From contig NZ_SJSM01000013.1 of assembly GCF_004331685.1 (NCBI RefSeq), positions 99,282 to 163,281 of the forward strand: 64,000 nucleotides of DNA, in the 5' to 3' direction. Numbering within the stretch: the first letter of the stretch is position 1; the number at the start of each line of letters is the position of its first letter. Positions 44,183-52,378 of this stretch are shown piece after piece. This DNA comes from Pedobacter hiemivivus (GTDB lineage: Bacteria; Bacteroidota; Bacteroidia; Sphingobacteriales; Sphingobacteriaceae). Both the position numbers and the translations under genes were made by a program. Under the pieces are notes generated by a model. The model saw only the letters and a list, made by a program, of their open reading frames with translations, was not told the DNA's origin and searched no databases.

Positions 44183-46084
44183 TTGAAACAATCAATAGAC
44201 TTTGAAGCTTATTATAGAATAGCTCCGCCAACGCTCATATTAAAGCCAAATCCGCCTTATTACACCATTCTTGTAGCAAATGATGCCTACAAAAGCGTAA
44301 CCAATACTTCCGATAAAGATTTAATTGGCAAAGGGGTTTTTACAGCTTTCCCTCAAAACCCAAACGATTCCGAAACCGAGAATGCACAATCGATGTATGA
44401 CAGTTTTAACTTTGTATTGCGTACAAAGCAACAACATATATTGCCAGCACAGCGATACGACATCCCCATCAGGGGCACTGATGATTATGAAAGGAGGTAT
44501 TGGGTGGTTACAAACTTCCCAATGCTGGACGATAATGGTGAGGTGAGTTACATCATTCATACCCCTATAGACATTACTTCTACTTTTATTTTGGCTAAAA
44601 ATGAACGGATCATTACAGAAGTTTCTGATTCGATCATAAAAAACCTTAAAGAATTCTTTTCTCAAGCACCTGTTGCCATCGCGATGGTTAAAGGAAAAGA
44701 GATGAGGCTGGAGTTGGCCAATCCTCACATGCTTCAGTTATGGGGTAAAACCGCCGATATTATAGGGAAAGCTATGGGAGTGGCCCTCCCTGAACTTATC
44801 GGGCAACCGATTTTAAAATTAATCAACCATACTTATCAGAGTGGTAAATCTCATTATACAGAGGATGCTAAGATATTGCTTGTGCGGGAAGGCTTGCTAC
44901 AAGAAGCCTATTTTAATATGGTTTATCATCCATTGCGGGATGCTTCGGACCAAATTACGGGTATTATTATTTTAGCCACAGAAGTTACAGAACAAGTGAA
45001 AGGACGGACTGCCTTGCTACAGGAACAACAAAGAAGCCGCTTGGCGATTGAAGCTGCTAATCTTGGCATATTTGACGTGGACGTAGAAAGAGGAATCCTT
45101 CAGGGTGACGCTCGCTGTCGGGAATTATTTGGTATAGGAAGCGTAAATACTACCGATCAAGCCAACGATTTCATGAACGCCTTACATCCTGACGATAGGC
45201 AAGAAGTGATTCAGTTGATGCAGAATGCTTTTAAAAAGCCCATAAAAAATGACGACTACGATGTCGAATTTCGAACACTTAGCATGCTAGACCAGCAGTT
45301 ACGTTGGGTAAAAGCGAAAGGAAAGCTATTCTTTAGCAGACAGGGAAACCCAGCAAGGTTTATTGGAACCGTACTGGACATTACCAGAGAAAAGCGGGAG
45401 GAGCAACTCAAAAACGATTTTATTGCTATGGTTAGTCATGAGCTAAAAACACCGCTTACTTCGTTAAAAGCTTATGTACAATTGATGCTAAAGAGAGTGA
45501 TACAGCAAAAGGATATGTTCATGTCGGAAAGTTTAACAAAAGCTGACCATCAGGTTAATAAAATGATCAGTATGATCAATAGCTTTTTAAACATAGCTCG
45601 TTTAGAAGCTGGCGGTATTAAGTTAGAAAAGAACGCTTTTGAACTCAATAAGCTCATTTCTGAAGTCATCAATGAAGTAACCGTTATTATTGGGCCACAC
45701 AAAATTCTATTTATAGAAAATGATGAATTTTGGTTAGAAGCTGATCGGGATAAAATTGGGCAAGTACTTACCAATTTAATCAGTAATGCCGCAAAATACT
45801 CCCCTGAAAACAGAGAAATCAAGCTAGATTGTCAGAATTTAGATCGATCTGTGAAAGTAAGTATCTCCGACAATGGTATAGGCATTAGGGAAAATGATCT
45901 TCCTAATCTATTTAGCAGGTTTAAAAGAATTGAAAGCGAGCAAACCAGAAATATATCTGGGTTCGGAATTGGCCTTTATTTATGTGCTGAAATCGTAAAT
46001 AGTCATAATGGTAAAATATGGGCTGAAAGTGAATACGGTAAAGGGACGGTTTTTTCATTTGAGCTGCCTTTATTAGCAGAATAA
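44183..46084 (+). CDS. PAS-domain sensor histidine kinase (TTG start)
   Basis: This 633-residue kinase lacks membrane helices. It has three PAS-type regions (about 8-125, 155-275 and 290-405, the last with PAS_3-like LHPDDRQEV and RFIGTVLDITREKR), a HisKA domain with phospho-acceptor H419 (MVSHELKTPL) and an HATPase domain (NLISNAAKYS, SDNGIGI, SGFGIGLYL). The only reasonable start is TTG at 44183, since a stop codon lies six codons upstream and no ATG intervenes. It has no adjacent response regulator, so it is an orphan or hybrid-pathway kinase. Signal is unknown. Confidence 0.93.
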   Translation: MKQSIDFEAYYRIAPPTLILKPNPPYYTILVANDAYKSVTNTSDKDLIGKGVFTAFPQNPNDSETENAQSMYDSFNFVLRTKQQHILPAQRYDIPIRGTDDYERRYWVVTNFPMLDDNGEVSYIIHTPIDITSTFILAKNERIITEVSDSIIKNLKEFFSQAPVAIAMVKGKEMRLELANPHMLQLWGKTADIIGKAMGVALPELIGQPILKLINHTYQSGKSHYTEDAKILLVREGLLQEAYFNMVYHPLRDASDQITGIIILATEVTEQVKGRTALLQEQQRSRLAIEAANLGIFDVDVERGILQGDARCRELFGIGSVNTTDQANDFMNALHPDDRQEVIQLMQNAFKKPIKNDDYDVEFRTLSMLDQQLRWVKAKGKLFFSRQGNPARFIGTVLDITREKREEQLKNDFIAMVSHELKTPLTSLKAYVQLMLKRVIQQKDMFMSESLTKADHQVNKMISMINSFLNIARLEAGGIKLEKNAFELNKLISEVINEVTVIIGPHKILFIENDEFWLEADRDKIGQVLTNLISNAAKYSPENREIKLDCQNLDRSVKVSISDNGIGIRENDLPNLFSRFKRIESEQTRNISGFGIGLYLCAEIVNSHNGKIWAESEYGKGTVFSFELPLLAE

Positions 46085-46102
46085 ATTGTTTATCTTCATT
46101 TT

Positions 46103-47251
46103 ATGATCAATTCATTAAAACGCTGCTTTTCACTACTTTTTTTTATTACGATTGTAACTCCTGTCCTTGCACAAGTTAATCCAGTACCAGCTGAAGTCGA
46201 AATACAAGACATCATGAAGAAGTTTGATGCTATAGGAGTTTCAGTCGCTGTTGTAAAAAAGGGAGCACTCATTTACACACACTCCTTCGGTTTAAAGGAT
46301 GTTGAAAGTAATATGCCACTTACTAACGATAACATCTTTAGAATTGCGTCTATCTCTAAGTCCTTTTCGGCTACAGCTATCATGCAACTTGTAGAAGCAG
46401 GGAAGTTATCATTAGATGATGACTTTAGTAGCCTGATGGGCTTTAAAATCAGAAATCCTAAATTTCCAGAAACTGTTATCACTTTAAAAATGGTGATGTC
46501 GCATACCTCAAGTATTAATGATAGCGAAGGATATTTCAACTTTGATGTTATTAATCCGGAAAAAAATGTCAACTGGGCCAAATGCTACAATGCCTATGAA
46601 CCAGGAAAAGGTTATCAATATTGCAATCTCAATTACAATATGGTTGGGGCCGTTATTGAAAAATGTTCGGGACAGCGCTTTGATAGTTACGTAAAACAAC
46701 ACATCCTTAATCCTTTAAATTTATATGGTGGTTATTGTTTAGACTCGTTAGATAGGAGTCGATTTGTAACGCTTTATGAATACGATACAACAACAAAGAG
46801 TTTTAGCCCTCAACCATCGGCTTATATTTCGCGTAGTGAAGGATTAAAAAACTATATATCTGGCTACAGTACGCCGATGTTCTCTCCAACAGGGGGCATG
46901 AAAATATCGGCAACTGATCTCGCGAAATATATGACCATGCATATGAATCGGGGTAAATATAAAAGGGGGCGAATAATAACTAAAAAGAGTGCTAAACTCA
47001 TGCAAACAAAAATCTCTGATCAGGAAAATTATGGACTAGCTATCCTAACCACGAGCAACCTCATTCCTGGTGTCACTTTAAAGGGGCATACTGGCTCTGC
47101 CTATGGTCTTTATAGCGCCATGTTCTTCCAACCGGAAGAGAAATTTGGAATTGTGGTGATCACAAATGGATGCAGTCCAACCTACTCAAAAGGTTATAAT
47201 GATTTCATTAAAACGACTGTAAATAGTCTATATAAGAACTTCATAAAATAG
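46103..47251 (+). CDS. Secreted serine hydrolase, beta-lactamase/class C-like
   Basis: This 382-residue protein has a signal peptide (cut near TPVLAQ, residue 24) and the serine beta-lactamase-like fold: S83-x2-K86 (SISK), Y173-C-N175 (YCN), and HTG in LKGHTGSAYG near the C-terminus. Such proteins include esterases, D-aminopeptidases and peptidoglycan peptidases; a true antibiotic-hydrolysing role cannot be concluded. It follows the histidine kinase by 18 bases and may share its transcript. Confidence 0.92.
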   Translation: MINSLKRCFSLLFFITIVTPVLAQVNPVPAEVEIQDIMKKFDAIGVSVAVVKKGALIYTHSFGLKDVESNMPLTNDNIFRIASISKSFSATAIMQLVEAGKLSLDDDFSSLMGFKIRNPKFPETVITLKMVMSHTSSINDSEGYFNFDVINPEKNVNWAKCYNAYEPGKGYQYCNLNYNMVGAVIEKCSGQRFDSYVKQHILNPLNLYGGYCLDSLDRSRFVTLYEYDTTTKSFSPQPSAYISRSEGLKNYISGYSTPMFSPTGGMKISATDLAKYMTMHMNRGKYKRGRIITKKSAKLMQTKISDQENYGLAILTTSNLIPGVTLKGHTGSAYGLYSAMFFQPEEKFGIVVITNGCSPTYSKGYNDFIKTTVNSLYKNFIK

Positions 47252-47321
47252 CATAAATTCAAACTGGACTGAACAAAACCAGGTTCATCCTGTTGTTATA
47301 TCATATCAACAGGAGTAAAAT

Positions 47322-49106
47322 ATGACAGAGAGACATGCTTACCAAACCGGAATTATTGGAAATTGCGCTTACCTTGCCCATGTAAATAAAAATACAAATA
47401 TTGATTGGTTATGCTGGCCAAGATTTGATAGTAGCTTTGTATTTGGGGGTTTATTAGATAAAGATAAAGGGGGCGAGTTTTCCGTTCTTCCACATGGTGA
47501 ATATACTTCAAGGCAATATTACATGGAGAATACCAATGTTATATGTACTGAAATCAGCAATCCAGAAGGGAAGTATAGGATTACCGACTTTGCGCCACGT
47601 TTTTATCAATTTGAAAGATACTATAAGCCATTAATGCTTATTCGGAAAATAGAAGCTTTGGATGGTAACCCAAGGGTTAGGGTAACCTGCAAACCTGTAT
47701 ATGAATACGGTGGTAAAAAGCAACGTGGTAGTAGAGGCAGTAATCACATCGAATTTACCGGCGCTGATGAGGATATGCAATTGAGCACCAATATATCTTT
47801 AAGCTATATTGAGGATGGGAAGTATTTTGCCTTAAATGAGCCTAAATACCTCATTCTTACTTATGGTCATGAATTGGACGCGCCTATTATCAGCACGGCC
47901 GAACGGTTTTTAAGAGAAACCATCAAGTATTGGCGTTTGTGGATCAAACACTCTACCATTGCTGGTTTTTACCAATCTTACGTCATTAGATCAGCCCTCA
48001 CTTTAAAAATACATCAATATGAGGATACGGGCGCAATCATTGCAGCGAGTACTACCAGTTTGCCTGAATCTCAGGGGAGTGGCAGGAATTGGGATTATCG
48101 CTATTGCTGGATGAGGGATACCTATTATGTAATTACTTCATTAAATCACATTGGCCATTTCGAAGAGATGGAAAGATATTTCAACTATATCACCGATATT
48201 TCTTTTAGGGATGATGAACGCTATCAACCGCTGTTCGGTATTGCCGGAGAAAGGGTGCTGACGGAACGTAAACTCAGGAACTTAAAGGGGTATTTGGGTA
48301 ACAAACCGGTCAGAGTTGGAAATCAGGCTTATGAACACATTCAGAATGATATTTATGGACAGGTTTTAGTTTCTATGCTGCCCTTATATACAGATCGTCG
48401 TTTCATTTATTCTGAAAGACAGGATTCTGAAAAATGGTTAGATTACCTTTTAAAAAAGATAGAACGCACTATTGATGAAAAGGACGCTGGCATATGGGAA
48501 TTTAGAAGTATTGCCAATACCCATTGTTACACTAATCTTTTTCAATGGGCAGGTGCTAATGCGGCTTTAAAAATGGCCAAAACAATAGGCAATAAACCAT
48601 TCGAAGATCGCGCACAGATTCTGATTGATAAGGCCGCTAAACACATTGAGGATTGTTATGATCCTGTACGTAAAGTATATAATCACGCTGTAGGCAGTAC
48701 AAACTTAGATGCCAGTACATTGCAGCTGATTCTAATGAATTACCTTGATCCTGAATCGCAAAGGGCAAAAGATCATTTGATCGCGCTTGAAAATGAACTG
48801 AAGACTGAAAATGGGCTCTTTTACAGGTATCTTCACAAAGATGATTTTGGCAAGCCAAAAACCACATTTTTAATTTGTGCTTTTTGGTATGTCGAGGCAT
48901 TAGCCTGTGTTGGGCGATTACAGGACGCAATCAGAGAATTTGAATCCATCATAAAATATGCGAACCATTTACTACTCTTCAGCGAGGATGTCGATGAAGT
49001 TGACGGCAGTCAGTGGGGTAATTTCCCTCAAGCCTACAGTCATGTTGGCTTAATGAATGCGGCACACCGGATTGCCATAAAACTAGACAGGCCGGTGTTC
49101 CTGTAA
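47322..49106 (+). CDS. Glycoside hydrolase family 15 protein (glucoamylase/trehalase-like)
   Basis: This 594-residue cytoplasmic enzyme starts with a GH15 trehalase-like N-terminal domain (NCAYLAHVNKNTNIDWLCWPRFDSSFVFGGLLD) and continues with the (alpha/alpha)6 catalytic barrel, with GSGRNWDYRYCWMRDTYYV (the catalytic-cleft region) and DVDEVDGSQWGNFPQAYSHVGLMNA near the end. There is no signal peptide. GH15 enzymes of this layout hydrolyse trehalose or alpha-glucans. Its stop is 16 bases from that of the convergent OtsA-OtsB fusion, which makes trehalose the likely substrate. Confidence 0.93.
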   Translation: MTERHAYQTGIIGNCAYLAHVNKNTNIDWLCWPRFDSSFVFGGLLDKDKGGEFSVLPHGEYTSRQYYMENTNVICTEISNPEGKYRITDFAPRFYQFERYYKPLMLIRKIEALDGNPRVRVTCKPVYEYGGKKQRGSRGSNHIEFTGADEDMQLSTNISLSYIEDGKYFALNEPKYLILTYGHELDAPIISTAERFLRETIKYWRLWIKHSTIAGFYQSYVIRSALTLKIHQYEDTGAIIAASTTSLPESQGSGRNWDYRYCWMRDTYYVITSLNHIGHFEEMERYFNYITDISFRDDERYQPLFGIAGERVLTERKLRNLKGYLGNKPVRVGNQAYEHIQNDIYGQVLVSMLPLYTDRRFIYSERQDSEKWLDYLLKKIERTIDEKDAGIWEFRSIANTHCYTNLFQWAGANAALKMAKTIGNKPFEDRAQILIDKAAKHIEDCYDPVRKVYNHAVGSTNLDASTLQLILMNYLDPESQRAKDHLIALENELKTENGLFYRYLHKDDFGKPKTTFLICAFWYVEALACVGRLQDAIREFESIIKYANHLLLFSEDVDEVDGSQWGNFPQAYSHVGLMNAAHRIAIKLDRPVFL

Positions 49107-49122
49107 AAAATGAAACGAATGG

Positions 49123-51309
49123 TTATTTCTCTTGAACTAACTCCTTCAACAGGTCTCGTACTTCAAAATAATCTTTAAGGTAATATCGGGCAGCAGAAAT
49201 GTTGCTGCCCACTTTAATAGAATAGGCTTCGGGCGATAATGCCTTAAATATATCCTCATCAGTATGATCATCGCCTACGGCAAGTATAAAATCTGGATTA
49301 TTACTGTATAGCCAATTTTGAGCCGCTTTACCTTTATTCACTTCAATGTTTTTAAACTCAATTACTTTATTTCCAGGCATCATTTGCAAGCCCTTATCTG
49401 TAGTTAGCATTCTAAGGTGATTAAGAATTTCATGAGCCCTCAATTCACCAAGTCCTTCTTCCACTTTTCGGTAATGCCATACTAGTGAGTAGCTTTTCTC
49501 TTCTACGAAAGATCCTGGTGTACGGTCAGTGTAAGTGTCCAATACTGTTTTCACTTCTTGCTTCCATTTGTCCGTAAGCAGGGGTAAAGGTTTCCACTCT
49601 GTATCCTTTTGCTTTTGCCAAGCTCCATGTTCGGCAATCATATCAAGATCCAAATGTCCAAACCATTCCTGCAAAGTCTGATATCTTCTGCCACTAATCA
49701 GAATAATACGATTTGCGGGATCAAGCGTCAACTGTTTTAATATGGAATACAATTCTTCATCTGGAGCAGCCTTATCAATATCAGCATTAAAACCAACCAA
49801 TGTGCCGTCGTAATCTAGAAAAATATATCTGTCTTTTGCTTTTGCATAATCAGCAGCTATTTGGTCACGAACATTTTCAGTAGCATATTTGGTATGTAAG
49901 GATTCCTGCATCATCTTTACTTCTTTCAACTTGTCCATAAAATTTTTAACCCATAGGTGTATATCGAATTTAGCGACTATAGCCTGCATACTCTTCATAC
50001 GGATATGCTGCTCTTCTGTCGACATATTTAAGGCTTGTACAATCGCTTCCATAATGTCGCCAATGTTATTTGGATTTACGATCAATGCATCATTTAGCTC
50101 TTTAGAGGCTCCTGCCATTTCACTTAATATCAATACGCCATCCTGATGAACTCTGGAGGCTACATACTCTTTACTCACCAGATTCATCCCATCACGCATA
50201 GGGGTAACCAGGCAGATATCTGCTGAACTATATATAGCCGAAAGGAATTCAATGGAGAAAGACCTGTAAAAATAATGTACCGGAACCCAGTTTATAGTTC
50301 TAAAATGTGCATTTATATTACCCACAAGCTGATCAATCTGATCTTTTAGCTCTTTATACTTCGGCACTGTATCTCGCGATGGAACAACAATCATATAAAG
50401 GGCAAGTTTGCCAATGTATTCGGGATGCAATTGTAACAAAAGCTCAAAAGCCTGCAAACGCTGTAATATCCCCTTGCTATAATCAAGCCTATCTATAGAT
50501 AGTATTGTTTTAATGTTTTTTAAACTAGCTTTAATAGAGGCCGTAAATTTGGCTACTTTTTCATGTTTGGTGAGCTCTTCAAATTTTTTGGAATCGATTC
50601 CCATAGGGAAAGCTTCAACAACAACCTGTCTATCGTTGTATAACAATACATTTTCGGAAAGATTGCTTGAAGAAAGTCTTGATGCTGCACTTAAAAAATG
50701 TCGCGCATCATCAAAAGTATGAAAGCCCAATAAATCAGCTCCCAACATACCCACAATTAGTTCTTCCCGCCAGGGGATAAGTCTGAAAATTTCGAAGGAT
50801 GGAAATGGAATATGCTGAAAGAAGCCTATGGTAACCTGTGACAATTCTGATCTGATTAGGCCGGGCAATAAAAGCAATTGATAATCGTGTATCCAAATGG
50901 TGTCACCAGCAGATAGGTTCGCTATTACAGCTTCTTTGAACTTCTCGTTTACGATTTTGTAATAATCCCAATATATCTGGTCAAAATTTGCGTAGGTAAC
51001 TAAGTAATGAAATACTGGCCATAGGACTTCATTTGAGAATCCCTCATAGTATAAGCTGATTTCTTCATTCGTTAAAAAAACTGGAATTAAGTTCAGCTCA
51101 GCAAGTTTTTTCCGCACTTCATTGTGCCGTTCTTCCGGTATTTCTATGCCCGGCCAGCCAATCCAAATGTTATTTCCTTGTTTGTATACGGAGCCCAGGC
51201 CTGTTGCCAGACCACCTTCGCTTGGACTTAATTTGTATTCCCCGTTTTCTTCTGTAAGCTTAATCGGTAAGCGATTCGAGATGATTATTGTTTTATTATT
51301 CACTATCAT
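49123..51309 (-). CDS. Bifunctional trehalose-6-phosphate synthase/phosphatase (OtsA-OtsB fusion)
   Basis: This 728-residue protein makes trehalose. Residues 1-465 are a GT20 trehalose-6-phosphate synthase (NRLPIKL, ENGEYKLSPSEGGLATGLG, WIHDYQLLLLPG, SIDRLDYSKGI, VTPMRDGMNLV). From about 490 a HAD phosphatase domain follows with the nucleophile in FLDYDGTLVGF (near 493), ILISGRR and VGDDHTDEDIF. The fusion is common in Bacteroidota. Its convergent neighbour is a GH15 enzyme, so synthesis and breakdown of trehalose lie together. It is likely part of osmotic or desiccation stress protection. Confidence 0.96.
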   Translation of the reverse strand: MIVNNKTIIISNRLPIKLTEENGEYKLSPSEGGLATGLGSVYKQGNNIWIGWPGIEIPEERHNEVRKKLAELNLIPVFLTNEEISLYYEGFSNEVLWPVFHYLVTYANFDQIYWDYYKIVNEKFKEAVIANLSAGDTIWIHDYQLLLLPGLIRSELSQVTIGFFQHIPFPSFEIFRLIPWREELIVGMLGADLLGFHTFDDARHFLSAASRLSSSNLSENVLLYNDRQVVVEAFPMGIDSKKFEELTKHEKVAKFTASIKASLKNIKTILSIDRLDYSKGILQRLQAFELLLQLHPEYIGKLALYMIVVPSRDTVPKYKELKDQIDQLVGNINAHFRTINWVPVHYFYRSFSIEFLSAIYSSADICLVTPMRDGMNLVSKEYVASRVHQDGVLILSEMAGASKELNDALIVNPNNIGDIMEAIVQALNMSTEEQHIRMKSMQAIVAKFDIHLWVKNFMDKLKEVKMMQESLHTKYATENVRDQIAADYAKAKDRYIFLDYDGTLVGFNADIDKAAPDEELYSILKQLTLDPANRIILISGRRYQTLQEWFGHLDLDMIAEHGAWQKQKDTEWKPLPLLTDKWKQEVKTVLDTYTDRTPGSFVEEKSYSLVWHYRKVEEGLGELRAHEILNHLRMLTTDKGLQMMPGNKVIEFKNIEVNKGKAAQNWLYSNNPDFILAVGDDHTDEDIFKALSPEAYSIKVGSNISAARYYLKDYFEVRDLLKELVQEK

Positions 51310-51454
51310 TATTAATAAAACAACCGTAAAACCCTCAAATTGTTTGATTTTAGAGGAATTTAAAGGTAATACACTGATCTAATTTGCTTTAAAACGTAGC
51401 GTTCTTCTTTAGCAGATCATAAAAAAAATAATACCTTGCACGAAAAATAATAGA

Positions 51455-51471
51455 ACCTACGTTATGTAGGT
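51455..51471. promoter_or_regulatory. Short inverted repeat in the leader of the lipoprotein gene
   Basis: ACCTAC-GTTAT-GTAGGT is a 6-bp stem with a 5-base loop, 19 bases upstream of the lipoprotein start at 51491. It may be an operator or a small leader hairpin. Confidence 0.3.
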
Positions 51472-51490
51472 ACAAGCATCCTATTCCTAT

Positions 51491-52246
51491 ATGATTAAAA
51501 ATTTTAAACTGCCGTTATTTATTGCTACCATCTTTGTCAGCTCCTGTTCTTCCGTGTATATGCCTAATGTTCCCAATACCCCAATGCTTAGTCAGAAGGG
51601 AGAATTTAGTGGGGGTGTACACATTTCACCAAAATTCAATACGAGTATCAATGGTGCTTATGCAGTTTCAGATCATATTGGTGTACTTTTTAGTGGCTCT
51701 TATATCGATAAGGAAAAGGAAAGTAAGGATTATAGACAAAAATTAGTGGAAATTGGTGGTGGCTGGTTTGATACTTTTGGTCCGGATAACAACAGGATCA
51801 TAGAAATCTATGCTGGAGTTGGAACCGGTAGCACCAATCGCGTATTTAGGGAGTTTGATGATAATGATAACTTGATAAAAACGGATTTAGAAGAGATTAC
51901 TTACAATAAAACCTTTTTGCAAGTTAACTACAGCTCTAAAAAGAAGCGCAATTTCCGCCTTTTTGGAAATAACTACCCGCTTAATTATGGAACGGCATTA
52001 CGTATCAGTAATGTAGAAATGAAGACTTTTACGCGCAATTCAATTGGACAGGTTAGGGAGGGGAATGTCTTTCTGGAACCTATTTTCTTTACCAGAATGC
52101 GCTTGAGTGAGGCTGTGCAATTGCAGTATACCACCAGTGGAACTTTTGGCTTGAACAGCAGGAAGTTTATTAGCGCTGGGAATTCGATATTTACAATTGG
52201 AGTGGTAGTAAATTTAGGTGGTAAAAAGCCATCAGAGACAAAATAA
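51491..52246 (+). CDS. Lipoprotein, unknown function
   Basis: This 251-residue protein has a lipobox ending at Cys19 (VSSC) and a mature part of beta-rich, Gly-containing strands (EFSGGVHISPKF, GAYAVSDHIGVLFSGSYID, EIYAGVGTGSTNR, FTIGVVVNLG), which looks like a small beta-barrel or lipocalin-like protein. I do not recognise the family. It stands alone between the trehalose gene and a MITE-like repeat. Confidence 0.85.
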   Translation: MIKNFKLPLFIATIFVSSCSSVYMPNVPNTPMLSQKGEFSGGVHISPKFNTSINGAYAVSDHIGVLFSGSYIDKEKESKDYRQKLVEIGGGWFDTFGPDNNRIIEIYAGVGTGSTNRVFREFDDNDNLIKTDLEEITYNKTFLQVNYSSKKKRNFRLFGNNYPLNYGTALRISNVEMKTFTRNSIGQVREGNVFLEPIFFTRMRLSEAVQLQYTTSGTFGLNSRKFISAGNSIFTIGVVVNLGGKKPSETK

Positions 52247-52251
52247 TAGTC

Positions 52252-52335
52252 AAAATAAGCCATTCTCTTCAAGAGCTGCATTACTTCGCTGAAAAAGCGA
52301 AGAACGCTGAGGCTCTTTCTGAGAAGGCATATTTT
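52252..52335 (+). repeat. 84-bp palindromic MITE-like repeat, copy 1
   Basis: The element begins AAAATAAGCC and ends GGCATATTTT, near-inverted ends. Inside, AAGAGC pairs with GCTCTT, and CTTCGCT pairs with AGCGAAG around GAAAA, so the whole unit folds as a long hairpin. Similarity to copy 2 continues about 20 bases beyond the right end (to GATGCAGA at 52348-52355). It lies between converging genes. Confidence 0.85.
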
Positions 52336-52378
52336 GTTTTATAGCATGATGCAGACTTTTATAGTTTGATGCCGGTGT

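Noticed and set aside
44321..44728. Minus-strand 135-codon frame inside the PAS kinase gene
   Set aside because: Lies fully within a well-supported kinase gene and has no recognisable domain.
46103..47251. Antibiotic-hydrolysing beta-lactamase
   Set aside because: Only the general SxxK/YxN fold motifs are seen; the family includes many esterases and peptidases, and no resistance context is present.
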